Shown here piece after piece: positions 19,067 through 26,748 of a stretch of 47,984 nucleotides of DNA (positions are counted from its first letter, which is position 1; each line of letters starts with the position of its first letter). The notes under the pieces are model-generated. The model worked only from the letters and a program-made list of their open reading frames with translations, was not told where the DNA came from and did not search any database. The translations under genes and the position numbers were made by a program. The DNA lies in NCBI GenBank assembly GCA_937931165.1, contig CALHCI010000147.1, positions 1 to 47,984 of the forward strand. The letters are read 5' to 3'. Source of the stretch: an uncultured Granulosicoccaceae bacterium (GTDB lineage Bacteria; Pseudomonadota; Gammaproteobacteria; Granulosicoccales; Granulosicoccaceae).

Positions 19067-19933
19067 ATGCGAAACGCTCCATTCCTAACCCTTCTCTTTT
19101 GCATTTTGCTGCTCCCGCAGATTGCCGCCGCGCAAGAAACAGCTGGCGAATCGGCCATTGACCGCAGACTGTCACTGACCCGATCCACAGATGACAACCC
19201 ATTTGCGATCGCGGCGCACAAATCCAACTATCTACTGCCGCTTACAGTTACCTCAAACTCTATTATCGAGGACGGTCAGGCCGCCGAAATAAAGTTCCAG
19301 TTCAGTCTGCTGGTGCCAATGTTGCGCGGGATTTTCGATACTGACGCCTCGGTGGCGTTTGGCTATACCAATCAATCACACTGGCAGGCATTTAACAGCA
19401 AATTGTCCAGCCCGTTTACAGAAACCAACCATGAGCCGGAAGTATTTCTGGTCGTGCCGTATCGCAGGAAGATTGCGGGTTTTAATCAACGAGGCGCGAT
19501 TGTCGGCATTTCACATCAATCAAACGGACGCACACCGCCATTTTCCAGAAGCTGGAATCGCGTTTACGTCGACTTTTTATTCGAGAGAAGAAACACCTAC
19601 TTTTCATTTAAAACCTGGTATCGCTTACCAGAGGAACTCAAAGAAGATGTTCTGCAAGCCGAAGGTGACGACAACCCCGACATTGCAGACTTCATGGGCA
19701 ACTTCGAACTCACTGCATTCCACAAACGTGGAGGGCACAGTTACTCGGCTATGGTGCGACATAACCTTTCATCAGAACAACGTGGTGCATTGCAGATAGA
19801 CTACGACTTTCCAATTACCGACAAACTAAAACTGACGGCACACCTCTTCACCGGCTATGGCGAGAGCCTGATCAACTACAACAAATACGTTAACAGGATA
19901 GGTATTGGATTCAGGTTATCGAACTGGCTCTAG
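19067..19933 (+). CDS. pldA: Outer-membrane phospholipase A1 (OMPLA)
   Basis: 288 aa with a signal peptide cleaved after AAA-Q (residues about 1-22). The OMPLA active-site motif is intact: GISHQSNGRTPPFSRSWNRVY contains the His-x-Ser pair and the downstream Asn of the catalytic triad. The remainder alternates as amphipathic beta-strands and ends GIGFRLSNWL, an outer-membrane barrel terminus. It hydrolyses phospholipids that reach the outer leaflet and is active as a calcium-dependent dimer in known members. Single gene, convergent with the DUF445 gene. Confidence 0.95.
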   Translation: MRNAPFLTLLFCILLLPQIAAAQETAGESAIDRRLSLTRSTDDNPFAIAAHKSNYLLPLTVTSNSIIEDGQAAEIKFQFSLLVPMLRGIFDTDASVAFGYTNQSHWQAFNSKLSSPFTETNHEPEVFLVVPYRRKIAGFNQRGAIVGISHQSNGRTPPFSRSWNRVYVDFLFERRNTYFSFKTWYRLPEELKEDVLQAEGDDNPDIADFMGNFELTAFHKRGGHSYSAMVRHNLSSEQRGALQIDYDFPITDKLKLTAHLFTGYGESLINYNKYVNRIGIGFRLSNWL

Positions 19934-19956
19934 TGGCGCTTGCATTTTAAAGAGAA

Positions 19957-20679
19957 TTAAACCAGAAAAAACGCCGAAATAAATCCGATTATCCCGCCAA
20001 ATACAGCGCCCCAAACCACCAGCCACCCGAGGTGTTTGCGTATCATTCGCTGTATGATCTCTTTGACCATTTCAGGGGTCAGTTCATCAAGGCGATTTTT
20101 GACAATAGCCCCAATGCGATCAACAAAATCATCGCTCTGGGTAATACTTTGTAGTTGCTTGTTGAGGTTTTTTTGAAATGACGGCGAGCGCACAGTCGTT
20201 AACAGAAAATCATGCATACGTGCCTTAAAAGGGTCACGCATGGTATCAAGCGCCTTCTCTCCACCGAACATACCAAGCATTCCTCCGAGAGAAGAATCCA
20301 TCACTACCGCCACCAGCTGATCAAACGCATCGTCCATATCCAGATTTTTAATCACAGGCTCAAGATCAATGTTTTTTTGATCCTGATTGTTTTGAAAAAA
20401 ACGTTCAACACTTTCGCGATTAAACAGCTCTCGCGTTACCAGCTTCTGAATACCCGTTTTAAATTCTTCGAAGTGCAGCGGTATAACGCCGGATCCATAC
20501 AGTCCCGGCACTTTTTCAAACAGCATGTGCACGGCGAGCCAGTTAGTCACTGCACCGGACAAAGCAAACAAGCCGGTATAGAAAACAAACTTTCCGATCG
20601 GCTCCGGCAACAGCAGCCCAAGCCCGATCAGCACGAGGGCAACAAGATTTGGAACAAGGTTTTTATCAAAAAAAGCCAT
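19957..20679 (-). CDS. DUF445-family membrane protein
   Basis: 240 aa. It opens with two hydrophobic helices (NLVALVLIGLGLLLPEPIGK and FVFYTGLFALSGAVTNWLAV), the second containing the GAVTNWLAVHMLF stretch characteristic of DUF445. A soluble helical middle follows, then a C-terminal helix (WGAVFGGIIGFISAFFLV). Family members are inner-membrane proteins of unknown biochemical role, shorter here than the roughly 400-residue members. It lies 14 bp after the DUF2058 gene, so the two are probably one transcript, perhaps continuing from the metal transporter. Confidence 0.88.
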   Translation of the reverse strand: MAFFDKNLVPNLVALVLIGLGLLLPEPIGKFVFYTGLFALSGAVTNWLAVHMLFEKVPGLYGSGVIPLHFEEFKTGIQKLVTRELFNRESVERFFQNNQDQKNIDLEPVIKNLDMDDAFDQLVAVVMDSSLGGMLGMFGGEKALDTMRDPFKARMHDFLLTTVRSPSFQKNLNKQLQSITQSDDFVDRIGAIVKNRLDELTPEMVKEIIQRMIRKHLGWLVVWGAVFGGIIGFISAFFLV

Positions 20680-20693
20680 ACGTTATATTTCTA

Positions 20694-21227
20694 CTACCAC
20701 ATTAAATCGTCAGGAACCTGAAAGTCGGCGTACTCATCATCTACCGATTCATCATCAACACTGTCGTTACAAACCAATACGGCTGAATCATCTCTCTCGG
20801 CAATTTTTAATGCCGCCTTGCGCGGAAGCAGGTCGTAAGTATCGTTTGTTTTCACAATTGCTAAAACACCATTAATGACCGCCTTACGCTGCATATCGGT
20901 GAGCAGCAGAGTCATAATTTTGCTGCCGTCCGGAAAGCGGTGTTCTATGTCACCTCTTTCCGCCACGCGATTCATCGCGACAAGCTGATGTATCTGTGCC
21001 TGTATTGCCGCCTGCTCCGCCTGACGATTTTTTTCAGCGTTTAGTGCTTTGTCTTTTGCGAGCTTTTCTTCTCTGGCCTTCTTCGCGAGCATTTCAGCTT
21101 CGTCTTCGACTTCCTTACCGGTGCGTTTCAGTTTCTCTTTGCTGTTTTTTGCTTTTTTAGCACGCACCGCCTGCTTTTTGTTGGCAAGCCCCGCTTTGAG
21201 CAACTGATCTTGTAGTGATTTTCCCAT
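20694..21227 (-). CDS. DUF2058 (YaiL-like) nucleoid/nucleic-acid-associated protein
   Basis: 177 aa. The N-terminal half is a highly charged Lys/Glu helix (MGKSLQDQLLKAGLANKKQA), the standard start of DUF2058 proteins. The C-terminal half (about 95-160) is a small globular part with IEHRFPDGSKIMTLLLTDMQ. Members are small, soluble, often annotated as nucleoprotein or polynucleotide-associated enzyme, without an established activity. An acidic tail (NDSVDDESVDDEYADFQVPD) extends this protein. It lies 42 bp downstream of the ABC permease genes on the same strand. Confidence 0.9.
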   Translation of the reverse strand: MGKSLQDQLLKAGLANKKQAVRAKKAKNSKEKLKRTGKEVEDEAEMLAKKAREEKLAKDKALNAEKNRQAEQAAIQAQIHQLVAMNRVAERGDIEHRFPDGSKIMTLLLTDMQRKAVINGVLAIVKTNDTYDLLPRKAALKIAERDDSAVLVCNDSVDDESVDDEYADFQVPDDLMW

Positions 21228-21269
21228 AGAGCAATTTAACCTGTCAGTTAATTCATCCGTTTAATTGGT

Positions 21270-22139
21270 TCATTTCATTGGATCGATAGGGGGTTCTATG
21301 CGCTTGCTCGTCAGCGTTCTGGTCACCACACCGTGCGTTGGGGCAAACAAAAACGCCAGTATAAAAACCACCATCAATGCCAGTACAATGGTCGGTGCAG
21401 TGGCGCTGCCAATGTACAGACTCCCCAGAACGCCCACTACTGCACATACAATACTCACCACCACCGCTACCAGCAACATTCGATCAAACCGGTCTGCCAG
21501 CAAGTGTGCAATAGCACCAGGGGCGATTAGAAGTGCGATAACCAGAATGATGCCAACCGCCTTGAGGCCGGCAACAATAACAACTGAAAGGACAATCAAT
21601 AGTCCATAGTGCAATAAGGAGATCGGCAACCCGATGGTTTTGGCGTGCTGTGGATCAAACGCCAGTAACATCAGATCTTTTCGCTTGACCAGAATAACCG
21701 CACAGGCAACAACCGCTACCACACCGGTTTTAGCGACATCGGACCAACTCAGGCCAAGAATGTCACCAAAGAGTATTTCGTGCAGATGCACATCAATTTG
21801 AAACATTGAGAACAGCAAAATCCCGAGCCCGAACATGCCGGAAAAGACAATACCCATCACCGTATCTTCTTTTAACCGGGAATTTTCACTGAGATAACCG
21901 GTTGCAACAGAGCAGAACAGCCCGGCCACAAACGCACCGATAACTACCGGAATACCAGCGGCATAAGCGAGCACTATGCCCGGCAATACCGCATGCGAAA
22001 TCGCATCACCCATCAATGCCCAGCCTCGCAACACCAGCAGACATGACAACACAGCGGCGGCAACACTGAGCAGTATTGCCATAGTCAGTGCCTGCTGTAT
22101 GAAGTCGTAGGACAGTGACTCTGCCAGTGACGCCAGCAT
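21270..22139 (-). CDS. Metal ABC transporter permease (SitD/MntC type)
   Basis: 289 aa with about eight to nine transmembrane helices, an ABC-3 family permease. It carries the motif LRGWALMGDAISHAVLPGIV and the conserved late segment LIAPGAIAHLLADR. It forms the inner-membrane channel with the preceding permease and passes manganese or ferrous iron delivered by the binding protein. The start overlaps the previous gene's stop by one base (TAATG), implying coupling. Ions suggested by the adjacent MntR-type regulator: manganese first. It is the last gene of the sit-like operon; the DUF2058 gene follows after 42 bp. Confidence 0.92.
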   Translation of the reverse strand: MLASLAESLSYDFIQQALTMAILLSVAAAVLSCLLVLRGWALMGDAISHAVLPGIVLAYAAGIPVVIGAFVAGLFCSVATGYLSENSRLKEDTVMGIVFSGMFGLGILLFSMFQIDVHLHEILFGDILGLSWSDVAKTGVVAVVACAVILVKRKDLMLLAFDPQHAKTIGLPISLLHYGLLIVLSVVIVAGLKAVGIILVIALLIAPGAIAHLLADRFDRMLLVAVVVSIVCAVVGVLGSLYIGSATAPTIVLALMVVFILAFLFAPTHGVVTRTLTSKRIEPPIDPMK

Positions 22140-22987
22140 TATCCAGCCTCCAGAGTCTGACGGCGGCGCCCAGCCAGCAAACCATGTACCGGTGCAAAGA
22201 CAAAGGCGGTGAGTAATACCAGAGTTTGCAACACCACGATAACGCCACCGGTCACGCCATCAAGAAAGTAGCTTACGTAACTACCGACCAGACTGGTCAC
22301 CGCACCAATGGCAACGCTAATAATAATTAATCGCGAAAATCGATCAGTCAGCAGGTAGGCAGTAGCCCCCGGTGTTACCACCATCGCAATAACCAGAAAT
22401 GCACCGACTGCCTGCAACGCGGCAACCGTGCATGCACTGAGTAAAGTAAAGAACATCACCTTAAGATATTCCGGACGAATGCCAACGGAACGCGCGTGGT
22501 TTTCATCAAAAAATACGACCATCAGATCTTTCCATTTGACAGTCAGTACCAGCAAAGAAATAACTGCAATTGCGACCAGTTGCCATTTGTCGGCGGGCGA
22601 GATGTGCAGGATGTTGCCAAATATAATCGTATCTATCTGCACAGAAGCGGGATGCAGCGAAATCATAAAAAGACCAAGCCCGAAAAAGCCGCTGAAAATC
22701 AAACCGATCACGGCATCTACCTTGAGCCTGGAGCGATTACTGATAAACAACATTGCCATAGCCGCAAGCCCGCCTGACAAAAAGGCACCAACGGCATAGG
22801 GCAGTCCCAACAGATAAGCACCGGCAACACCAGGAACCACGGAGTGAGATAAAGCATCGCCAATCAATGACCAGCCCTTAAGCATCAAATACGCAGACAG
22901 GAACGCACAAACCGCCCCTACCAACGCACTGACCCACATGGCATCTACCATATAAGTGTACTGAAAGGGCTCGAGTAGTCGACTCAT
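22139..22987 (-). CDS. Metal ABC transporter permease (SitC type)
   Basis: 282 aa, ABC-3 family permease, paralogous to the next gene ([20 protein letters not shown] matches its LRGWALMGDAISHAVLPGIV). About eight transmembrane helices. The conserved [14 protein letters not shown] lies near residue 225. It pairs with SitD-type permease as a heterodimer. Start ATG overlaps the ATPase gene stop by 4 bp, so the two are translationally coupled. Strong family call; manganese or iron specificity inferred from the regulator. Confidence 0.92.
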   Translation of the reverse strand: MSRLLEPFQYTYMVDAMWVSALVGAVCAFLSAYLMLKGWSLIGDALSHSVVPGVAGAYLLGLPYAVGAFLSGGLAAMAMLFISNRSRLKVDAVIGLIFSGFFGLGLFMISLHPASVQIDTIIFGNILHISPADKWQLVAIAVISLLVLTVKWKDLMVVFFDENHARSVGIRPEYLKVMFFTLLSACTVAALQAVGAFLVIAMVVTPGATAYLLTDRFSRLIIISVAIGAVTSLVGSYVSYFLDGVTGGVIVVLQTLVLLTAFVFAPVHGLLAGRRRQTLEAG

Positions 22988-23874
22988 AGCGGAGGTTCGT
23001 TACCGCTTTCACTAGCGCGTTGTTCGTTCTCGCCATAGAGAACAAACGGACGTTCGTCATCAGTTACTACGGTAACTTCACGCGAATCATCATCATCGTG
23101 CAGATCATGGCCACCAAGCACGTGAAATCGCAGCACACCGCCAAAAGTTTCTTCAAGATTTTCGAGTGTAAACACTTCTTTAACAGAGCCACTGGCAAGC
23201 ACCGTGCGGTTTATCAGCACCACGTGATCACAAAACTGCGGCACACTACCGAGGTTGTGCGTAGACACCAGCATCACCCGTCCCTCATCACGCAAGCCAC
23301 GCATAAGTTCAATAATAGATTCCTCGGTTTTAACATCGACACCGGTGAAAGGTTCATCAAGCAGAATAACGCGGCCTTCCTGAGCCAGCGCACGAGCCAG
23401 AAAGACACGCTTTTTCTGACCACCGGATAACTCACCAATTTGCCGGTGGCGGAAATTGATCATCCCTACCCGATCAAGCGCCGCAGACACATGCTCGTGA
23501 TCAGTTGTAGACGGTCGCCTCAACATGCCCATGTGCCCGTAGCGCCCCATCATGACGACATCTTCTACCAGTACCGGAAAGTCCCAGTCCACATCTTCAT
23601 TCTGCGGCACATAAGCGACGGTATTGCGCTGCAGCGCACGCCCCGCGGGCTTACCGAGTATGTCGACAGAACCGCTGGCCAGCGGTACAAACCCCATGAT
23701 CGCTTTGAACAACGTAGATTTACCGGAGCCGTTAATACCGACCAACGCGCAAATAGTAGAGTTGGGGATATCGAAATTCGCATCTCGCAATGCGGTATGT
23801 CCGTTGCGGTAAGTGACGGTCACGTTGTTTGCCACAATACCGGGAGCGGACTCAGTCATTAGTGACTTGGGCAT
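22984..23874 (-). CDS. Metal ABC transporter ATP-binding protein (SitB type)
   Basis: About 296 aa. Walker [10 protein letters not shown] near residue 48, signature [17 protein letters not shown] and Walker [13 protein letters not shown] are all present. It powers import through the two ABC-3 permeases encoded downstream. Beyond the domain a C-terminal tail of about 50 residues carries [16 protein letters not shown], a His/Asp-rich stretch that could bind metal. The start at 23874 overlaps the binding-protein gene by 23 bp; an alternative ATG at 23859 overlaps by 8 bp. Operon position: second gene. Confidence 0.93.
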   Translation of the reverse strand: MPKSLMTESAPGIVANNVTVTYRNGHTALRDANFDIPNSTICALVGINGSGKSTLFKAIMGFVPLASGSVDILGKPAGRALQRNTVAYVPQNEDVDWDFPVLVEDVVMMGRYGHMGMLRRPSTTDHEHVSAALDRVGMINFRHRQIGELSGGQKKRVFLARALAQEGRVILLDEPFTGVDVKTEESIIELMRGLRDEGRVMLVSTHNLGSVPQFCDHVVLINRTVLASGSVKEVFTLENLEETFGGVLRFHVLGGHDLHDDDDSREVTVVTDDERPFVLYGENEQRASESGNEPPL

Positions 23875-24736
23875 TAGTTAATCCGCTAACAATAGTTTCA
23901 GTAGTCAATCGCAGCAGCTCAAGATACGTAGGCACCGGCCCGTCTTCCTTGCTGAGTGAATCGACATACAATACCCCGCCATATTCAGCACCCGCTTCAC
24001 GAGCCACCTGTTTCGCGGCTTTATCTGACACAGTGCTTTCACTGAATACTGCAGGAATGTTGTGCTCTCTGACGGCGTCAATCATTTGTTTGACCTGCTG
24101 CGGGGTACCCTGTGAATCGGCGTTGATTGGCCACAGGTAGATTTCACCCAGCCCGAAATCACGCGCCAGGTAACTGAATGCCCCTTCACTGGTGGCGAGC
24201 CAGCGGCTCTGCTCGGGGATCTCTTCAATCTTTGCCTTAAGCGGCTCAACCAGATCGGTAATTTGCGTAGAAAACTGTTTGGCGTTGTCATTGTAAACAT
24301 CCGCATTGTCCGGGTCGTGCTTAACCAGTGCTGCGCGAATATTCTCTACGTATAACAACGCCGCTGAGGGAGACATCCATGCGTGCGGATTCGGTTTGTT
24401 TCGATAAGGCCCTTTGGTGATCGGGATTTCCTCTACCCCTTCGGATAACACCACCTGTTCGGCGTTTTTGATGCGACGCATGAATTTTTCAAACCACAAT
24501 TCCAGCCCCAGGCCATTCCAGAAAACCACATCGGCATCTCTAATGCGCAGCAAATCTTTCGGAGTTGGCTGATAGTTGTGAATTTCAGCCCCCGGGCGAG
24601 TGATTGACACGACATCTGCTGCGTCGCCTGCAACATTTTGCACCATGTCTGCAATGACAGTGAATGTGGTTGCCACAGTCAACCTGTCACCGCCAAACGC
24701 AAGCGGCGTTGCCAGTAGAAGTGTCGCCGCAACCAT
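23852..24736 (-). CDS. Metal-binding periplasmic protein of the Sit/Mnt ABC importer (SitA type)
   Basis: About 294 aa from ATG 24736. Cluster A-I metal-binding fold: ligand His residues are expected in [13 protein letters not shown] and [14 protein letters not shown], with the C-lobe acids in the [14 protein letters not shown] region. It binds manganese or ferrous iron in the periplasm and passes it to the two permeases. Oddly, from ATG 24736 the signal peptide ([16 protein letters not shown]) lacks a basic N-region. The frame stays open upstream and would add NWFRS and more, but without ATG, GTG or TTG. The true start may be non-standard, for instance ATC at 24775, which follows GGAGAG. First gene of the operon. 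Confidence 0.9.
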   Translation of the reverse strand: MVAATLLLATPLAFGGDRLTVATTFTVIADMVQNVAGDAADVVSITRPGAEIHNYQPTPKDLLRIRDADVVFWNGLGLELWFEKFMRRIKNAEQVVLSEGVEEIPITKGPYRNKPNPHAWMSPSAALLYVENIRAALVKHDPDNADVYNDNAKQFSTQITDLVEPLKAKIEEIPEQSRWLATSEGAFSYLARDFGLGEIYLWPINADSQGTPQQVKQMIDAVREHNIPAVFSESTVSDKAAKQVAREAGAEYGGVLYVDSLSKEDGPVPTYLELLRLTTETIVSGLTNAQVTND

Positions 24737-24790
24737 TGATCGGAACCAATTCCCACTAATTTCAGCTACTCTGATGTTGTCTCTCCAATA

Positions 24791-24845
24791 TTAGCCTATG
24801 CTTAGTTTATACACCTTGAATAATAATTCAAGACTAAGGTAAACT
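24791..24845. promoter_or_regulatory. Divergent mntR/sit control region with nested palindromes
   Basis: Between the divergent sit operon and MntR-type gene lie CTTGAAT-AATA-ATTCAAG (24815-24832, perfect), and around it ACCTT...AAGGT (24813-24840) and AGTTTA...TAAACT (24804-24845). To the left, ATTAGCCTATGCTTAGT (24790-24806) is an imperfect palindrome vaguely like the enterobacterial MntR box. These are the best candidates for the regulator's operator; assignment is inferred from position. Confidence 0.5.
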
Positions 24846-24949
24846 TCCGGTAGTTTCACGGAGCAATCGTTATTTCAGGTAAAGCGAGAAAAATCGAGAT
24901 CAACAGAACCCTGCCAGATGTAAAAAAGCAGGCAGAAAGATTCAATTGC

Positions 24950-25330
24950 GTGCGAGAAGCACACAAATACGAGGCGATTGAGGACTACGTTGAGCTGATA
25001 GACGATTTAATCAATGCCACAGGCGAGGCGCGATTGGTTGACCTGGCTAACCGCATGGGCGTCTCGCAGCCCACTGTCAGTAAGTCTCTTACGCGACTAC
25101 AGCGCGACGGCTACATCACCTCCGAACCGTATCGATCCATATTTCTCACTGAAAAAGGCAAGCTGCTTGCAGAGACCAGCCGCGCTCGCCACGACATCGT
25201 GTATCGATTCCTGATAGCAATCGGGGTGAACTCCGAGGTGGCTAAACAGGATGCAGAAGGCATGGAACATCACGTCTCGGAAGAAACGCTGACAGTTTTT
25301 GAAAAGCTGACAGCGCAAAAAAACGATTAG
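24950..25330 (+). CDS. mntR: MntR-type (DtxR-family) manganese-responsive repressor
   Basis: 126 aa from GTG 24950. The winged-helix region contains DLANRMGVSQPTVSKSLTRL and the C-terminal dimer/metal domain ends with AEGMEHHVSEETL, nearly identical to the same part of E. coli MntR, with Glu and His metal ligands. It should repress the divergent sit-type manganese importer when manganese is plentiful. E. coli MntR continues before this point (GFRQVREAH), and the upstream frame here reads VKKQAERFNCVREAH and stays open to 24854, again without ATG/GTG/TTG. Translation may begin upstream at a rare codon (ATT 24872 follows CGGAG by 8 nt, or a CTG). Confidence 0.9.
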   Translation: MREAHKYEAIEDYVELIDDLINATGEARLVDLANRMGVSQPTVSKSLTRLQRDGYITSEPYRSIFLTEKGKLLAETSRARHDIVYRFLIAIGVNSEVAKQDAEGMEHHVSEETLTVFEKLTAQKND

Positions 25331-25796
25331 TTGCCTTCAAACCCAAAGCGGCTGAGCAGCAACCCGCAGTAAATACCGGCACCGCCACCGACGCTAACGT
25401 TTCAAATTTCCTTGAGACTGCCGCCAATTGCGGTAGACACCACAGTTCCGCTGCAGAACTGGTCTGCACAAGCGTAAATACATTACTTTTGACTTGTAGT
25501 AAGTCAGTTTATCTTTATAATGCGGCTGTTATGTCGCTCGGACATTTATCGGCAGATTCCTGACCAGAGCATCCGCGCAGGTCCGAATCGCAAATTTGCC
25601 TAATCCACAGACTTAAATTAAAAACGATCAATCAGCAATTGCCTGACGTTAGTGCTCCAACACCCCTTATCCTCGCTTTCCGGAATTTTTCATCGGACGG
25701 TAGTGATGTGGGTGTTCGTGTCGTTAACCCGTGCAACTGTGTTAACATCCGCGCCCCTTTCAGGCGTAGCAAGCAAACACCAGAGAGACCCCTTGT
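25331..25796. other. Gene-free interval holding a promoter and about 270-nt leader
   Basis: 466 bp without a gene. A promoter-like pair lies at 25494-25521 facing right, so the transcript would carry a leader of about 270 nt before the coiled-coil gene. Within the leader GTTAAC occurs twice, 12 bp apart (25723-25728 and 25741-25746). No tRNA or recognisable RNA family was found. A small RNA inside the leader is possible but unproved. Confidence 0.45.
25494..25521 (+). promoter_or_regulatory. Sigma-70-like promoter
   Basis: A perfect -10 hexamer TATAAT (25516-25521) with TTGTAG 16 bp upstream (25494-25499). TTGACT overlaps just upstream but at a 21-bp spacing. It points toward the coiled-coil gene at 25797. 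Confidence 0.6.
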
Positions 25797-26528
25797 GTGA
25801 GTGAAACCAAAGACGACATCCAATTACAGGTCTGGAAAGACCTCGCGCTGAGCAAACAGCTCCTCGCAAATGAAATAATAAAAGCACTCGACCTCGATTC
25901 AACAGCCACTGCGCCGGACATCAAATCGGCTCTTAACAAGCTGATTGACCGTGCCAGGCATGCCGACGACTCTATCCGCGATGCTCGCAGGCGCGCCGAA
26001 GAATCGATCAACGAACTGCGCAACGAACTGAAAACCAGCGAAAAGGCGCGCAAAACAGCGGAGGAGGCGATCAACGAAACTGTTGCCCGTCGCGAAGCTG
26101 CAGAGAACGCACTTGCCGTCGGCCGTGAAAACAACAGTGGCGCGCTGAAAAAAGCCAAGGCAGATCTGGAAAAGAAAGAGCGCGAACTCAAAGCGATCAA
26201 CACTGCACTTGCTGACACACCTGAAAATGTGGTTAAAAAGCTGAAGGCGCTGAAAAAACAGAAGATGGACGAGAACGCCGCACGCAAAACGGCAGAGACT
26301 TCCGTAAGACAGCTCAAGAAAGAAAAGAAAGAGCTAACCGAGCAGCTCGAAGAGCGCAAATCTTTGCTGGAGCAAAGCGGCAAGCTGGTCGATCATTATC
26401 GCGAGCTACGCACCGCTGCGGAAACCCATCTTGAAAAACTGGACGACAGTGAGTTATCGCTGCCGGAACAGGATGACGAACTGCTCGAAGGTATTGAGAT
26501 GGCGGCGACGGTCGAGAAAGACGACTAG
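25797..26528 (+). CDS. Cytosolic coiled-coil protein of unknown function
   Basis: 243 aa, no signal peptide or membrane segment. After about 45 residues (LQVWKDLALSKQLLANEI), the protein is nearly continuous Lys/Glu/Ala-rich helix with heptad character to about residue 220, and ends in an acidic tail (LPEQDDELLEGIEMAATV). Start GTG 25797 with AGAGAG about 10 nt upstream. Transcribed alone: promoter about 300 bp upstream and a clear terminator after the stop. No family recognised. It could be structural or a scaffold; nothing in the neighbours points to a pathway. Confidence 0.85.
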   Translation: MSETKDDIQLQVWKDLALSKQLLANEIIKALDLDSTATAPDIKSALNKLIDRARHADDSIRDARRRAEESINELRNELKTSEKARKTAEEAINETVARREAAENALAVGRENNSGALKKAKADLEKKERELKAINTALADTPENVVKKLKALKKQKMDENAARKTAETSVRQLKKEKKELTEQLEERKSLLEQSGKLVDHYRELRTAAETHLEKLDDSELSLPEQDDELLEGIEMAATVEKDD

Positions 26529-26555
26529 CGCAACGCTTGAAATGAATACATTATA

Positions 26556-26582
26556 AAGGCCGCTTTTTGCGGCCTTTTTTAT
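26556..26582 (+). terminator. Rho-independent terminator
   Basis: Stem AAGGCCGC / GCGGCCTT with a TTTTT loop, followed by a T-run, 28 bp after the coiled-coil gene's stop. Confidence 0.92.
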
Positions 26583-26620
26583 GTAGTGTCGCTTGAAACG
26601 ATGACGAGCTGCAGTGGAGC

Positions 26621-26665
26621 ACCCTCCCTGTCGCTTAGGCTTCGACCCTCTCGCAAGCGGGAGGG
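26621..26665 (-). repeat. 45-bp palindromic REP-like element, copy B
   Basis: Reverse orientation copy of the element after glcB: read on the minus strand it gives CCCTCCCGCTTGCG, AGAGGGTCG, CCTAAGCG, then GGGAGGGT. Differences from copy A fall mainly in the second hairpin and keep some pairing. It lies between a terminator and the end of polB, again in intergenic DNA. Confidence 0.78.
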
Positions 26666-26748
26666 CTGGTCCGCGCCCTATTAGAATCCTCCTTTTACGA
26701 CAATCACGCTGGCGGGACGATAGGATGATCGTACCTTTTAAAACAGCA

